64,000 bases of DNA from Roseovarius aestuarii (lineage in GTDB: Bacteria > Pseudomonadota > Alphaproteobacteria > Rhodobacterales > Rhodobacteraceae). The stretch lies in contig NZ_JAIMIB010000001.1 in assembly GCF_019966515.1 (NCBI RefSeq), positions 372,001-436,000 of the forward strand, read 5' to 3'. Below, in pieces: positions 37,388 through 47,054 of the stretch. The translations under genes and the position numbers were made by a program. Position 1 is the stretch's first letter. Each line of letters begins with the position of its first letter. The notes below the pieces were generated by a model. The model had not been told where the DNA came from, made no database searches, and worked only from the letters and a program-made list of their open reading frames with translations.

Positions 37388-37557
37388 GTGAGGCGACCCC
37401 TTTCAATTCTGCAATATTCCGTTACTTCCCCTGTAGCACCCGGCAAAAGCCCCATGCAAGCCCGCGTGCGGCACGATGACTTGTGAAAGCGCATGAATTT
37501 GTTTGAAATCCTGGGCCCGGCGGACATATATTAAGGGCAGTCAACGGGAAGGCAGAT

Positions 37558-37977
37558 GTGGCGACCAAAGCAGAGATAACACGAGGCTCGAATTGGCTCA
37601 CGGGTGCAGGATTGCGCCCTACCCGCCAACGCGTGGCGCTGGCGACGTTGCTGGTGGGCGACGGTCAGCATCGCCATGTCACCGCAGAGAGCCTTTTTGC
37701 CGATGTCCAGAAAATGGGCGAAAGCGTCTCGCTCGCAACGGTCTATAACACGCTGCGCGCCTTTTCCGACGCCGGGCTGGTGCAGGAGGTGACGGTCGAC
37801 GGCTCGCGCAGCTATTTCGATACCAATACCCATGATCACCCGCATTTCTTCTGGGAAGATGACAACCAGTTGTCGGATGCGCCCGCCGACCAGTTGAACA
37901 TCGCCAGCCTGCCCCTGGCACCTGATGGCACCGAGATTGCCAAGGTCGATGTGATCATCCGCTTGCGCCGCACCTGA
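37558..37977 (+). CDS. irr: Iron-responsive regulator Irr, Fur family
   Basis: A 139-residue Fur-family regulator. The recognition helix lies in SLATVYNTLRAFSDAGLVQ and the metal-binding part in HDHPHFFWED. The location next to fabA is the usual setting of Irr in this group, where it controls iron and haem genes. The start is GTG 37558 with GGAAGG upstream; the overlapping ATG at 37556 is out of frame. No N-terminal haem regulatory Cys-Pro is visible. Confidence 0.88.
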   Translation: MATKAEITRGSNWLTGAGLRPTRQRVALATLLVGDGQHRHVTAESLFADVQKMGESVSLATVYNTLRAFSDAGLVQEVTVDGSRSYFDTNTHDHPHFFWEDDNQLSDAPADQLNIASLPLAPDGTEIAKVDVIIRLRRT

Positions 37978-38023
37978 ATTTCGTCATTCTGGCCGCTGAA
38001 CCTTATGCCATGCGAGGCCATTC

Positions 38024-39013
38024 ATGCGCGCTATCACCTATTCCTCATTCGGTCCCGCGAGCGATGTTCTGTCGCTGACCAATCTGCCCACCCCCTCTCC
38101 CGCCACCGGCGAGGTTCTGGTGCGGCTGCGCAAATCGGGCGTCAACCCATCTGACGCCAAGGCCCGCGCCGGGGCACGACCGGGCGTCACCAAACCTGCC
38201 TTCGATCAGATCATTCCGCATTCGGATGGTGCAGGCGTAATCGAGACCGTTGGAGATGGTGTTGATGCCACCCGTATCGGTCAGCGCGTCTGGATCTGGA
38301 ACGGTCAGTGGCAGCGCGCCTTTGGCACCGCGGCCGAATACATCGCCCTGCCCGCGGCACAGGCGATCCCCCTGCCAGACGGAATTTCATTCGATATCGG
38401 CGCAACCCTTGGCATCCCCGGACTGACAGCCGCGCACACGGTCTTTGGCGGCGGCGATGTGGCCGGGCAGACCATGCTGATCAGCGGCGGTGCCGGTGCC
38501 GTCGGCCATAATGCGGTGCAACTGGCCAAATCAGGCGGCGCGACGGTCATCGCCACCTGCTCGGACCAGGCGGCGCAGAGGGTACGTGACGCAGGTGCCG
38601 ATCATGTGTTCAACTACGCCGATCCAGATCTGGCGGCGCAGATTACCGATGCCACCAGTGGCGCGGGAATCAACCGGGCGGTCGAGGTCGAGTTCGGCGT
38701 TAACGCGGCGCTTCTGGCCGAAGTTATGGCCCCCAACGGCACGATCGCTGCCTACGGTTCCTTTATCGATATGACGCCCGAACTGCCGTTTGGGCCGTAC
38801 CTTTTCAAGGCGCTCAAGATCGACATCACGCTGATCTATATCCTGCCAGAACCCAAACGCGATGCTGCTATCACGCGCCTGCATGCCGCCCTGAAAGATG
38901 GCGCCCTGACACCCGCCATCCATACGACCTATCCACTGGTTGACTGTGCCGACGCCCACGAAGCGGTGATGAGCGCGGGCCGTGCCGGTGCCGTATTGCT
39001 AGATCTTGACTAA
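38024..39013 (+). CDS. NADPH:quinone reductase-like MDR oxidoreductase
   Basis: A 329-residue zinc-independent medium-chain oxidoreductase of the quinone reductase type. GroES-like N-terminus (MRAITYSSFGPASDVL, SGVNPSDAKARAG) and a Rossmann domain with the GGAGAVGHNAVQLAK motif. No zinc ligands are visible. Substrate unknown. It follows irr by 46 bp on the same strand. Confidence 0.88.
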   Translation: MRAITYSSFGPASDVLSLTNLPTPSPATGEVLVRLRKSGVNPSDAKARAGARPGVTKPAFDQIIPHSDGAGVIETVGDGVDATRIGQRVWIWNGQWQRAFGTAAEYIALPAAQAIPLPDGISFDIGATLGIPGLTAAHTVFGGGDVAGQTMLISGGAGAVGHNAVQLAKSGGATVIATCSDQAAQRVRDAGADHVFNYADPDLAAQITDATSGAGINRAVEVEFGVNAALLAEVMAPNGTIAAYGSFIDMTPELPFGPYLFKALKIDITLIYILPEPKRDAAITRLHAALKDGALTPAIHTTYPLVDCADAHEAVMSAGRAGAVLLDLD

Positions 39014-39194
39014 GACGTTCCGAGGCCCGCTCTATGTTCGCCGGCACCTATGTTAACTAAAAGTTATATAAAATTATAATTATTCGGAATGCAGAAACGT
39101 GTCGTCGCACGCGCCTCATATTCGGATCATTTTCATGCCTAAAACCCGATCTAAGGGACCTGTCTGAGACACATCGTAACCAATTGGAGATCCC

Positions 39195-39533
39195 ATGAAA
39201 TATGTATTGTTGTGTATGGCGCTTGTGGCGCCAGGCAGTGTTATCGCAGAAGCTCGCAGCTTTGATTGCGAGGCACCGGATGCTGCCCATCCCGAAATGG
39301 AAGCACATCTGATCAAATACGAAGACCAGGACAAAGGCCATATCACCATCGCAGAGATCGACAAGGATGTTGACGTCTATCCCGGGCTTGATACGCTTAC
39401 GTTTCTCTATATTGGCGACGGATATACGTTGAACTACAACGTACACCCCGAAAAAGGCACCTACGATTATTCCGCCTCGGGTAGCAAATCCGGTTTCGGC
39501 AAGGGCACCTGCGTCGAAACCACCGGCCAATAA
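39195..39533 (+). CDS. Small secreted protein of unknown function
   Basis: A 112-residue protein with a signal peptide (residues 1-18, MKYVLLCMALVAPGSVIA). Two cysteines (near C25 and C107) could form a disulfide between the ends. The mature part is acidic, with a repeating polar/hydrophobic pattern suggesting beta strands. No family recognised. The DNA just upstream (39050-39090) is very AT-rich and probably holds its promoter. Confidence 0.65.
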   Translation: MKYVLLCMALVAPGSVIAEARSFDCEAPDAAHPEMEAHLIKYEDQDKGHITIAEIDKDVDVYPGLDTLTFLYIGDGYTLNYNVHPEKGTYDYSASGSKSGFGKGTCVETTGQ

Positions 39534-39606
39534 ACGAGCCAGCAATCAGGCCCAGAAAGCCGGTTTGGCGTGCGCCATCCGCTGGCATCCCCGCAGCAAT
39601 TGGCAG

Positions 39607-39625
39607 CAGCCCGTAGATCGGGCTG
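39607..39625. terminator. Hairpin between the small secreted protein and fkpB-like gene
   Basis: CAGCCCG-TAGAT-CGGGCTG is a perfect 7-bp stem with a 5-base loop in the convergent gap. It has no T-run, so it is at best a weak or bidirectional terminator. Confidence 0.3.
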
Positions 39626-39699
39626 ACTGCGGGTCATCACCGCATCTGAACCACGACGATCTGATACATCAGCAGCTTAGCAGGCTCTGCCTCCAAGGG

Positions 39700-40128
39700 T
39701 CAGGCGATCGACATCAGTTCGATCGCAAAGGTCAGCGCCTTCCCGGCCAGCGGATGATTGGCATCCAATGTCACGCTGTCTTCGGTCACGGCCACGACAC
39801 GTACCGGAATCGCCTGCCCGTCCGGCGCCTGCATCTGCAACTGGATGCCGATTTCGAGAGGTATGTTGTCGGGAATGTCGGCGCGGGGCACATCCTGACG
39901 GGCGTTCTCATGCGGTTGGCCATAGGCCTGATCTGCGGCCACCTCGACAGTTTTCTTGTCGCCCACGACCATGCCCGGAATCGCCTGGTCGAGCCCCGGT
40001 ATGATCTGGCCCGAACCCACGGTGAACTCCAACGGTTCGCGGCCCGAGCTGCTATCGAATTCGGAGCCGTCCTCCAAGGTGCCGGTATAGTGAATGCGCA
40101 CGGTATCCCCGGCTTTGACCTGAGTCAT
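39700..40128 (-). CDS. FKBP-type peptidyl-prolyl isomerase, SlyD/FkpB-like
   Basis: A 142-residue FKBP isomerase. It opens with TQVKAGDTVRIHYTGTLEDG, has the FDSSSGREPLEFTVGSGQIIPG active-site region, and an insert-in-flap region as in SlyD. Unlike SlyD it has no histidine-rich tail. It has no signal peptide and should act in the cytoplasm as a folding helper. Confidence 0.9.
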   Translation of the reverse strand: MTQVKAGDTVRIHYTGTLEDGSEFDSSSGREPLEFTVGSGQIIPGLDQAIPGMVVGDKKTVEVAADQAYGQPHENARQDVPRADIPDNIPLEIGIQLQMQAPDGQAIPVRVVAVTEDSVTLDANHPLAGKALTFAIELMSIA

Positions 40129-40331
40129 GAAATATCCAATCTGTTAGTGGGATGGGTTTGCAAGGCCGCAGCTCGTCGCGCGGGTGCTTGAACACGAATA
40201 CGCAAGGCTACCGCCTGCAGGCGCTGAATGCAAATCCGGCGGCGGCGATCGCGCAATCAACAGACCAGATTGATCTTCCCCCTCCCGCACATCCATGCCA
40301 GTCTGCGGCCACCAACCCAGCGGAGAATGCC

Positions 40332-41024
40332 ATGCCCATCACCACCTGCATTTTCGACGCCTACGGCACGCTCTTCGATGTCGGCGCAGCCGCGCGAAAC
40401 GCCGCCGCTGAACCCGGGCGGGACGCTTTTGCCGCCGACTGGTCCCGGATTGCCGACCATTGGCGCCTGAAGCAGTTGCAATACACGTGGCTACGCGCCG
40501 TCACCGGCGATCACACCGATTTCTGGCAGGTGACGCAGGATGGGCTGGACTGGGCGCTTGATGCCAGCGGCCATGACGGCGACCCGGAACTGCGCGAACG
40601 CTTGCTGCAGCTTTACTGGGAGCTTGAGGCCTATCCGGAAGTACCCAAGATGTTGCAGGCGCTGAAACACAAGGGCATGAATACCGCGATCCTGTCCAAC
40701 GGCTCTCCGCCGATGCTGGATGGCGCTGTGCAGTCGGCTGGCATCGGTGAGGTGCTTGATGATGTACTGTCAGTTGAAAGCGTCGGCATCTTCAAACCCG
40801 CCGGGGTGGTTTATGATCTGGTGGGACAGCGCTTTGGGTGTGCGAATGACGAGGTGCTGTTTGTCTCATCCAATGGCTGGGATGCCGCCGCCGCGGCTGG
40901 TTACGGGTTCACCACCGCCTGGGTCAATCGCGCCGGCGACCCGGTGGACCGCCTGCCCGCACGCCCCGCGCATATCCTCGGCGATCTGACGGGCATCCCC
41001 GGACTGGCGGGTGGCGATGCCTGA
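40332..41024 (+). CDS. Haloacid dehalogenase, type II
   Basis: A 230-residue HAD-superfamily enzyme. The nucleophile is in FDAYGTLFDV, motif II in ILSNGSP, the Lys in FKPAGVVY, and the acidic tail in FVSSNGWDAAAA, the order found in L-2-haloacid dehalogenases. ATG 40332 follows CGGAGA; the frame reaches 40152 without support. First gene of a five-gene chain with overlapping ends. Confidence 0.88.
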   Translation: MPITTCIFDAYGTLFDVGAAARNAAAEPGRDAFAADWSRIADHWRLKQLQYTWLRAVTGDHTDFWQVTQDGLDWALDASGHDGDPELRERLLQLYWELEAYPEVPKMLQALKHKGMNTAILSNGSPPMLDGAVQSAGIGEVLDDVLSVESVGIFKPAGVVYDLVGQRFGCANDEVLFVSSNGWDAAAAAGYGFTTAWVNRAGDPVDRLPARPAHILGDLTGIPGLAGGDA

Positions 41025-41850
41025 GTTTACCTCCTCCGACGGGTTGAAGCTACATTATGAAGACGATGGCGAGGGCGTGCCGATTCTCTGCCTGGCCGGA
41101 CTGACCCGCAACAGCACAGATTTCGAATACCTGCTGCCGCACTTGCCCGAACACCGTGTCATCCGACCGGACTATCGCGGGCGTAGTAAATCCGACTATG
41201 ACCCGGATTTCATGAACTACAATATCCTGCGCGAAGGTCTTGATGCCATCGAATTACTCGATCACCTCGATTTGCCTGAGGCGGTGGTGATCGGCACCTC
41301 ACGTGGCGGGCTTATTGCCATGGCGCTGAGCCAGGAACACGCTGATCGGATGACGGGTGTGGTGCTGAATGATATCGGACCCGAGGTCGCACCTTCGGGG
41401 CTGGAACGGATCATGGCCTATGTCGGTCGCACCCCGGAACTGCCCGATCTCAAAGCCGCCGCCGAAGCATTGAAACTGGGGCATGAGGATGATTTTCCCG
41501 ATGTGCCTCTGGGCCGCTGGCGGCAACAGGCCGAATTCATGTGGTCTGAAAAAGACGGCGGTGGGTTGGCCCTGCGCTATGACGCCAAGCTGCGGGATGC
41601 GCTGATCGGTCAGGCGGGCGCAGGCGAGGTGCCGGACCTGTGGACGCTGTTTGATGGTCTCGAAAACCACAACCTCGCCACCATCCGGGGGGAGAATTCC
41701 GACCTGCTGAGCGCCGAAACACTGGCAAAAATGGAAGATCGCCACCCCGGCATGATCACCGCCACCATCCCCGACCGCGGCCATGTGCCCTTTCTTGATG
41801 AACCTCGGGCGCTTGCCGCCATCACCGCATTGCTGGAGCGTTGCAGATGA
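41017..41850 (+). CDS. Alpha/beta hydrolase
   Basis: A 277-residue alpha/beta hydrolase. The nucleophile elbow is GTSRGG and the catalytic His is in DRGHVPFLDEP. The oxyanion region is in LCLAGLTRNSTDF. The family includes esterases, lactonases and epoxide hydrolases; the substrate cannot be read. Start ATG 41017 overlaps the upstream stop by eight bases; GTG 41011 is possible. Confidence 0.86.
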   Translation: MPEFTSSDGLKLHYEDDGEGVPILCLAGLTRNSTDFEYLLPHLPEHRVIRPDYRGRSKSDYDPDFMNYNILREGLDAIELLDHLDLPEAVVIGTSRGGLIAMALSQEHADRMTGVVLNDIGPEVAPSGLERIMAYVGRTPELPDLKAAAEALKLGHEDDFPDVPLGRWRQQAEFMWSEKDGGGLALRYDAKLRDALIGQAGAGEVPDLWTLFDGLENHNLATIRGENSDLLSAETLAKMEDRHPGMITATIPDRGHVPFLDEPRALAAITALLERCR

Positions 41851-42833
41851 GCGATATCACCATGATCCGTGCCGCTGCCGAACGGCTGAAAGGCCACGCC
41901 CGCCGCACGCCGCTGCTGAATTCACCCTTCATCGACGAGATCGCCGGGCGACAGGTCTACATAAAGCCGGAATGCCTGCAGCATACCGGCAGCTTCAAAT
42001 ATCGCGGTGGGCGCTCTGCGGTCTCGGCGCTTGATGCCGACACCCGTGCCCGCGGCGTAATTGCCTTTTCCAGCGGAAATCACGCACAGGGCGTCGCGTT
42101 GGCCGCGCGCGAATTTGGTGTGCCTGCCGTCATCATTATGCCCGCCGACGCGCCGCAGGTGAAGATCGATAATACCCGTGCTTTGGGGGCCGAGGTGGTG
42201 CTTTATGACCGTGCAGGCGGCGAAAGCCGCGAGGCCTTGGGCGACAAGCTGACTGCTGAGCGCGGATTGACACTGATCCGCCCCTATGACGAGCCGCAGG
42301 TGATCGCCGGCCAGGGCACCACGGGGCTTGAGATTGCCGAGGACGCCAACGCAATAGGGATCGAGAATGCTGATGTTCTGATCTGTTGCGGCGGCGGTGG
42401 ACTGACCTCGGGCATTGCGCTTGCGCTGGAGGCGGATGCACCAACTCTGCGCCCGCGCCCAGTTGAACCCAAGGGGTTCGATGATGTTGCCCGCTCGCTG
42501 AGGTCGGGCCATATTGAGACTAACAACCAGCAATCCGGCAATATCTGCGATGCAATCTTGACCCCGGCGCCGGGCCAGATCACCTTTCCAATCCTGCAGC
42601 GGCTCTGCGGCCCGGGTCTTGTAGTCAGCGAGGACGAGTGTCTGCGCGCCGTCGCTATTGCCTGGGCACGACTAAAGGTGGTCGCCGAACCCGGAGGGGC
42701 CGTCGCCCTCGCCGCAGCGCTGTTTCACAAGGATCAGATCGAAGGGACCGCCGTCATCGCCACCATCTCAGGCGGGAATGTCGATACCGCGATGTTTCAG
42801 GCCGCCCTTGAGAAATATGGGAAAAAGGTATGA
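41847..42833 (+). CDS. Threonine/serine dehydratase-like PLP enzyme
   Basis: A 328-residue fold-type II PLP enzyme without a regulatory ACT domain. The PLP lysine is in HTGSFKYRGG, SSGNHAQGVALAA is the substrate loop, and CCGGGGLTSG binds the phosphate. Threonine ammonia-lyases, serine racemases and hydroxyaspartate ammonia-lyases all look like this. It starts in the ATGA overlap with the hydrolase. Confidence 0.86.
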   Translation: MSDITMIRAAAERLKGHARRTPLLNSPFIDEIAGRQVYIKPECLQHTGSFKYRGGRSAVSALDADTRARGVIAFSSGNHAQGVALAAREFGVPAVIIMPADAPQVKIDNTRALGAEVVLYDRAGGESREALGDKLTAERGLTLIRPYDEPQVIAGQGTTGLEIAEDANAIGIENADVLICCGGGGLTSGIALALEADAPTLRPRPVEPKGFDDVARSLRSGHIETNNQQSGNICDAILTPAPGQITFPILQRLCGPGLVVSEDECLRAVAIAWARLKVVAEPGGAVALAAALFHKDQIEGTAVIATISGGNVDTAMFQAALEKYGKKV

Positions 42834-44032
42834 CTGATTTCACCATCGCCAGTTTCAACGTCAAGAATCTGATCGGGCCGGACAAGGAATATTACGAATT
42901 CCAGAAATACACGCCCGAGGAATACGCCTGGAAACAGGATTGGATGGCGAACCAGCTACTGACAATGAATGCCGATATCATCGGGTTTCAGGAGATCTTC
43001 GAAGAGGAGGCCCTGCGAAGCGTCATCGACGAAACCGACGCCCGCGCCGACGCGCTTAACGCAGCCACCGTGCCGGACCGTTCAAAAAGCTATCGCCGCA
43101 AGGTGATCTTTCGCAAGCTTGAGGTCGACCCCTATACCGATGCCGCGCTGGCCTTCGCCCCGAACGTGGCCGATCAGGGCATCGCCGGTCAGCGCCGTCC
43201 TGGCGTGGCAGTACTGTCCCGCTTCGGGTTCAAAGGCGCGCCCGAGATAATTCAGGATCTGCCCGAGCCGCTTGAAATTCCGTTTCAGCCGTTGCGCGGC
43301 CTGGAAGGCCCGCAAGAGGCCGGATTTTACCGCCTGCGCCGTCTTTCGCGCCCGATCCTCAAGGTGCGTATCCCCATCGGCGAAGAGGTCATCACCATCT
43401 TCAACTGCCACCTCAAATCCAAACTGGGCGAGCACTTTAAATCCGAAGGCGCGGACTATGCGCCAGAAGAGGATCTGACCAAGTATGACCCCGTGGGCCG
43501 TGCGCTTGGCAGCTTGCGCTCAGCTATTCGCCGGATGGCCGAAGCCTGGGTACTGCGCGGTGAAATCGTGAAAGAGCTCAAGGCCGGAAACGCGGTGGCC
43601 GTGATGGGCGATTTCAACGATGGCGAACACGCGGTCAGCTCGGAAATCATCTCGGGCGAAGTGCCGTTCAAGAACTATGCCTGGATGCTGCGCCATGACG
43701 CCAAGGCCGCCAATGACCGCTATTCCAGCGAACAAAGCCAACAAATCACCGCCGATATCGAACAGGTCCGCCTTCATTCCGCGGAAAAGCTCTTTGTCCG
43801 GAAATCCCTGCGCGACATGGTCTATACTTCGGCCTTTGGCGGCGCGTTCGAATCCATCGACCAGATTTTCCTGTCACGCCATTTTCACCCGGACAACGAG
43901 GCCCGCATCGGCGAAATGACCTATTTCAGCGCGCTGAACGACCACCTGACCGATGGCTCCCACCCGGAAGCTCCCTATAACAAACTGGCATCGGATCACG
44001 GACAGATCGTGGCGCATATGAGATTGCGCTAA
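42830..44032 (+). CDS. Endonuclease/exonuclease/phosphatase (EEP) family protein
   Basis: A 400-residue protein of the EEP fold. FTIASFNVKNL, GFQEIFEEE and AVMGDFNDGEH hold the Asn, Glu and Asp-x-Asn of the metal site. The C-terminal SDHGQIVAHMRL gives the final Asp-His. No signal peptide. It could be a nuclease or a phosphatase. It overlaps both neighbours. Confidence 0.85.
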   Translation: MTDFTIASFNVKNLIGPDKEYYEFQKYTPEEYAWKQDWMANQLLTMNADIIGFQEIFEEEALRSVIDETDARADALNAATVPDRSKSYRRKVIFRKLEVDPYTDAALAFAPNVADQGIAGQRRPGVAVLSRFGFKGAPEIIQDLPEPLEIPFQPLRGLEGPQEAGFYRLRRLSRPILKVRIPIGEEVITIFNCHLKSKLGEHFKSEGADYAPEEDLTKYDPVGRALGSLRSAIRRMAEAWVLRGEIVKELKAGNAVAVMGDFNDGEHAVSSEIISGEVPFKNYAWMLRHDAKAANDRYSSEQSQQITADIEQVRLHSAEKLFVRKSLRDMVYTSAFGGAFESIDQIFLSRHFHPDNEARIGEMTYFSALNDHLTDGSHPEAPYNKLASDHGQIVAHMRLR

Positions 44033-44823
44033 TGGCGCGGGTCGATCTGGGCGATATTGCACTCGAGGTCCGTGAGGATGGCGACCCTGAAGGCGCGCCG
44101 TTGGTCTTCGCCAACTCGCTCGGGACCGATCTGAGGCTCTGGGACAAGGTCGTGCCACTCTTGCCCAAAGGGCTCCGGATCGTCCGCTACGATATGCGCG
44201 GACACGGCGGCTCGGATTGCCCGCCCGCCCCCTACTCGATGGACCAGTTGGTCCGCGATGCCGAAATGTTGCTGGATCATCTTAACATTCGCGACAGTGT
44301 TTTTGTCGGCCTCTCGATCGGGGGCCTGGTCGCACAGGGGCTGGCGGTGAAGCGATTAGATCAGGTGCGTGCGCTGGTGCTGTCAAACACAGCCGCAAAG
44401 ATCGGCCAGCCGGCAATGTGGGCAGACCGTATCGAAGCCGCACGCGCTGGCGGTATTGAAGCTCTGGCCGATGCCACGATGGATCGGTGGTTTACCCGTG
44501 CCTTCCGGGCTTCCGAGGAATTGGTATTTTGGCGTAACATGATGACCGCACAGAAACCCGAGGGGTTCATCGGGTGCATGCATGCAATCTCAGGCACTGA
44601 TTTCTACACGCCCACAAGCGGGCTGCGCCTGCCCGCACTTGGTATTGCCGGATCAGATGACGGATCGACCCCGCCGGATCTGGTGCGCGAGACGGCTCAA
44701 CTGATCCCTGGTTCAGATTTCCAACTGATCCGCAGCGCCGGCCACCTTCCCTGTGTCGATCAACCAGCGGAATATGCGCGCGTGCTAAATGGATTTCTGC
44801 AGAAGACAGGTCATCTGCGATAA
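44032..44823 (+). CDS. pcaD: 3-oxoadipate enol-lactonase-like hydrolase
   Basis: A 263-residue alpha/beta hydrolase resembling PcaD, the enzyme that opens 3-oxoadipate enol-lactone in the protocatechuate branch of beta-ketoadipate catabolism. FANSLGTDLRLWD, the GLSIGG nucleophile and RSAGHLPCVDQP catalytic His fit. No other pca gene adjoins, apart from a carboxymuconolactone-decarboxylase-like gene at 53214, so the role could differ. Start ATG overlaps the upstream stop (TAATG). Confidence 0.8.
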   Translation: MARVDLGDIALEVREDGDPEGAPLVFANSLGTDLRLWDKVVPLLPKGLRIVRYDMRGHGGSDCPPAPYSMDQLVRDAEMLLDHLNIRDSVFVGLSIGGLVAQGLAVKRLDQVRALVLSNTAAKIGQPAMWADRIEAARAGGIEALADATMDRWFTRAFRASEELVFWRNMMTAQKPEGFIGCMHAISGTDFYTPTSGLRLPALGIAGSDDGSTPPDLVRETAQLIPGSDFQLIRSAGHLPCVDQPAEYARVLNGFLQKTGHLR

Positions 44824-44833
44824 CATCCGGACG

Positions 44834-45607
44834 TTAGGTAAAGCTACCATTGACCGTGAAATCACCGCCTGAGCCGAGGTTCGTGCCCGCGTTATAAACC
44901 GACACCGGACCGTGAATATCATAAAGCGGTGTTCCGAACGTCGCATGACTTGTCGCAGGATCCGCCAAATGCAAGCCGCTGGTAAAACTGTCTTGCACAG
45001 TAGGCTGCGTAATATCCGGCAGCCCACTACTTAGTTCTGCCGCAGTCCAAAACGCCGCCCGATAGGATGTCAGCGTAGCCCGCCGCTGGCCGCCGAGCGC
45101 CGCGAAGAGCGAAGTACCGCTCTGCGTGCCATACGCGAAAGTTGTTGCTGAGCCGCCGCCAGCCGTCGCATTGATCACCTCCGCCCAGGAACTCGAACTT
45201 TCGTTCCAGAGATAGGCTATGGTCCGGGCGTTACCGCCGACAATTTGTTGCGACACCAACAAATGAAGCCTGTCGCCCAAGGCCTGTAGCGGCATCGAAT
45301 ATTCAAACGTTCCAGAATTGACTATAATTTTCAGCCTTGGTCTCTGGGCGCCGTCCCCCGATTTGCTCCAGTCCAGCGATAGCCCATGCCGGTTGGTTGT
45401 GTCCTTGAAGCCAAGCAGCAATTTTCTGGCATCCTGCGAAGACCGGTACGAAAAAAACCACAAATGTTCAGGGCTGCTGGGAAGTGGGGCCGGGAATGTA
45501 AGCCAGCCGCTGCCACCGGTCGCCGCGCCACTTTCGGAGTAGGTTGTAGTGATTGGCGCCGACTGAGTTATTCCGCGTGCGATCAGGTCGAAAGCTGCAT
45601 TGTGCAT
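44834..45607 (-). CDS. Putative GTA/phage spike-associated beta-rich protein
   Basis: A 257-residue protein without recognised family. It is rich in Ser, Thr and Gly, low in Cys, and reads like a lectin- or laminin-like beta-sandwich fibre tip (SEHLWFFSYRS-like strands, DGLHLADPATSHATFGTPLYD). ATG 45607 overlaps the stop of the fibre gene by one base. It is the last gene of the four-gene phage/GTA-like set. Confidence 0.6.
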   Translation of the reverse strand: MHNAAFDLIARGITQSAPITTTYSESGAATGGSGWLTFPAPLPSSPEHLWFFSYRSSQDARKLLLGFKDTTNRHGLSLDWSKSGDGAQRPRLKIIVNSGTFEYSMPLQALGDRLHLLVSQQIVGGNARTIAYLWNESSSSWAEVINATAGGGSATTFAYGTQSGTSLFAALGGQRRATLTSYRAAFWTAAELSSGLPDITQPTVQDSFTSGLHLADPATSHATFGTPLYDIHGPVSVYNAGTNLGSGGDFTVNGSFT

Positions 45608-47043
45608 CAGGTGATCGCCCCTTGTGCAATCCAATCATCCGTGGCGACCTTGCGCAGGACAACGCCTGCATACTGAGCGTTGATGCTGACACTTCCAACG
45701 CTAACACCGTTCACGGATACACCAGCATCGCCCGACACGGTCGTGACGCCCGCTCCAAGCTGCGTCACCGAGATCACCGTGCCAATGGCAAACCCTACTG
45801 ACGCGTTTGTCGGGATCGTGACCGTGTTGGCCGACGCATGAGTCATATCTACATTATAGCCTTGATCACCCAACGCGAGCGTATAGGCAGCACCAGCCTG
45901 CAAATTGATATTTGCGACGCCAAACCCCTGACCCATCGCAATATCAAATACATCCATATTATCAGGTGGTTGAGACCCGTGATTAAACCATATTACCGTC
46001 TTGTTGCTAGCCTGGGTTGGCCGCGCCGCAACGTTTGATCCACCGGCATCAAAGACGATAACGTCGCGCTCGCTTTTCAGGACGAATGTTGCAGTATCTT
46101 GCGTGACGATATCGCCGTGAGCGCCGAGCATGCCAAAGATTTCCTGCAGCGCGCCTTCTACATCTGCCTGCGCAGTGAAGCCCCCAGCATCTGATATCCC
46201 GACAAGCGACGCGCCCTCCCCCACAGCAGCCGACGCAAGCGTGGTCGATGCAAGAACGTTCAGGATCGCACGAGCGCTCGCGGTGCTCAGAACCTCGACA
46301 TCACCTGTCCCGGCACTGCCGCGCCCCAAAAACCTGTCAGCTGCGATCTGCCCCATCTTAGATAGCGTGACCGCACCGTCTTCAATCTGCGCGGTATCTA
46401 CGGTATCGGCATCCGCCAAGGCGCCAGTGTTCGCCGTGGCACCATTCGCAACCCCCGCGAGTTTTGATTTCTCAGCATCGGTCAGCGCGTTTGTGTCATT
46501 TTCGCTCTCATAAAGTGCCTTGATCTCTGCACCGGTCTGATCGGCGGTCGCGCCATCTTCGACGTTCAGAAGGGACCGGACATTTGCCGCTGTCAGCTCT
46601 TCGCTGTCCCCACTTCCAGTCGAAATACGACCCAATATGCGATCCTGCGCAACGTTTAAAACAACATCGGTCGATCCGCCGCCCCCACCGCCACCAGATT
46701 GCCAGGCCGCTCCTCCCAGTTCGGTGTTGATGGCAGACACAATCTCAGAACCCGATTGATCTGCGGTCGCACCGGTTTCGACGCTGTCGACCTTGCTGAG
46801 TTGCGCCGCCGTCGCAAATTTATGGGCGGTCGTGTCGTCATCGATATCGTCAGCATTAAGCGAAACGGCGCCAAGCTGACCATTCACACTATCGACTGCA
46901 TTGGGCTCAGCACCGAAAGGCAGACCAGCTAGCTTGCTTTTTTCTGCATCCGTGAATGCGTTGGTATCACCGTTCGCCTCGTAACGGCTTTTCACCGCCT
47001 CATTCAGCGAGGCGTCAGTTCCAGTATTGAATTCTGTTGTCAT
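45607..47043 (-). CDS. Phage/GTA-type head fibre protein with internal repeats
   Basis: A 478-residue fibre-like protein. YEANGDTNAFTDAEKSKLAG (21-40) recurs as YESENDTNALTDAEKSKLAG (178-197), GATADQSGSEI recurs as GATADQTGAEI (near 91 and 164), and DR-x-LGR...G-x-GD-x-E-x-L...LN recurs near 134 and 236. A run of Gly near 117-123 divides the first half. The C-terminal part is beta-rich. Such repeats are typical of phage tail or head fibres and of the GTA head-spike fibre. It sits next to a predicted spike base gene. Confidence 0.72.
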   Translation of the reverse strand: MTTEFNTGTDASLNEAVKSRYEANGDTNAFTDAEKSKLAGLPFGAEPNAVDSVNGQLGAVSLNADDIDDDTTAHKFATAAQLSKVDSVETGATADQSGSEIVSAINTELGGAAWQSGGGGGGGSTDVVLNVAQDRILGRISTGSGDSEELTAANVRSLLNVEDGATADQTGAEIKALYESENDTNALTDAEKSKLAGVANGATANTGALADADTVDTAQIEDGAVTLSKMGQIAADRFLGRGSAGTGDVEVLSTASARAILNVLASTTLASAAVGEGASLVGISDAGGFTAQADVEGALQEIFGMLGAHGDIVTQDTATFVLKSERDVIVFDAGGSNVAARPTQASNKTVIWFNHGSQPPDNMDVFDIAMGQGFGVANINLQAGAAYTLALGDQGYNVDMTHASANTVTIPTNASVGFAIGTVISVTQLGAGVTTVSGDAGVSVNGVSVGSVSINAQYAGVVLRKVATDDWIAQGAIT

Positions 47044-47054
47044 GCTCTAACTCC

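Noticed and set aside
44822-44837. Near-palindrome TAACATCCGGACGTTA between pcaD and the spike locus
   Set aside because: It overlaps the pcaD stop, has a mismatched pair and no T-run; too weak to call a terminator.
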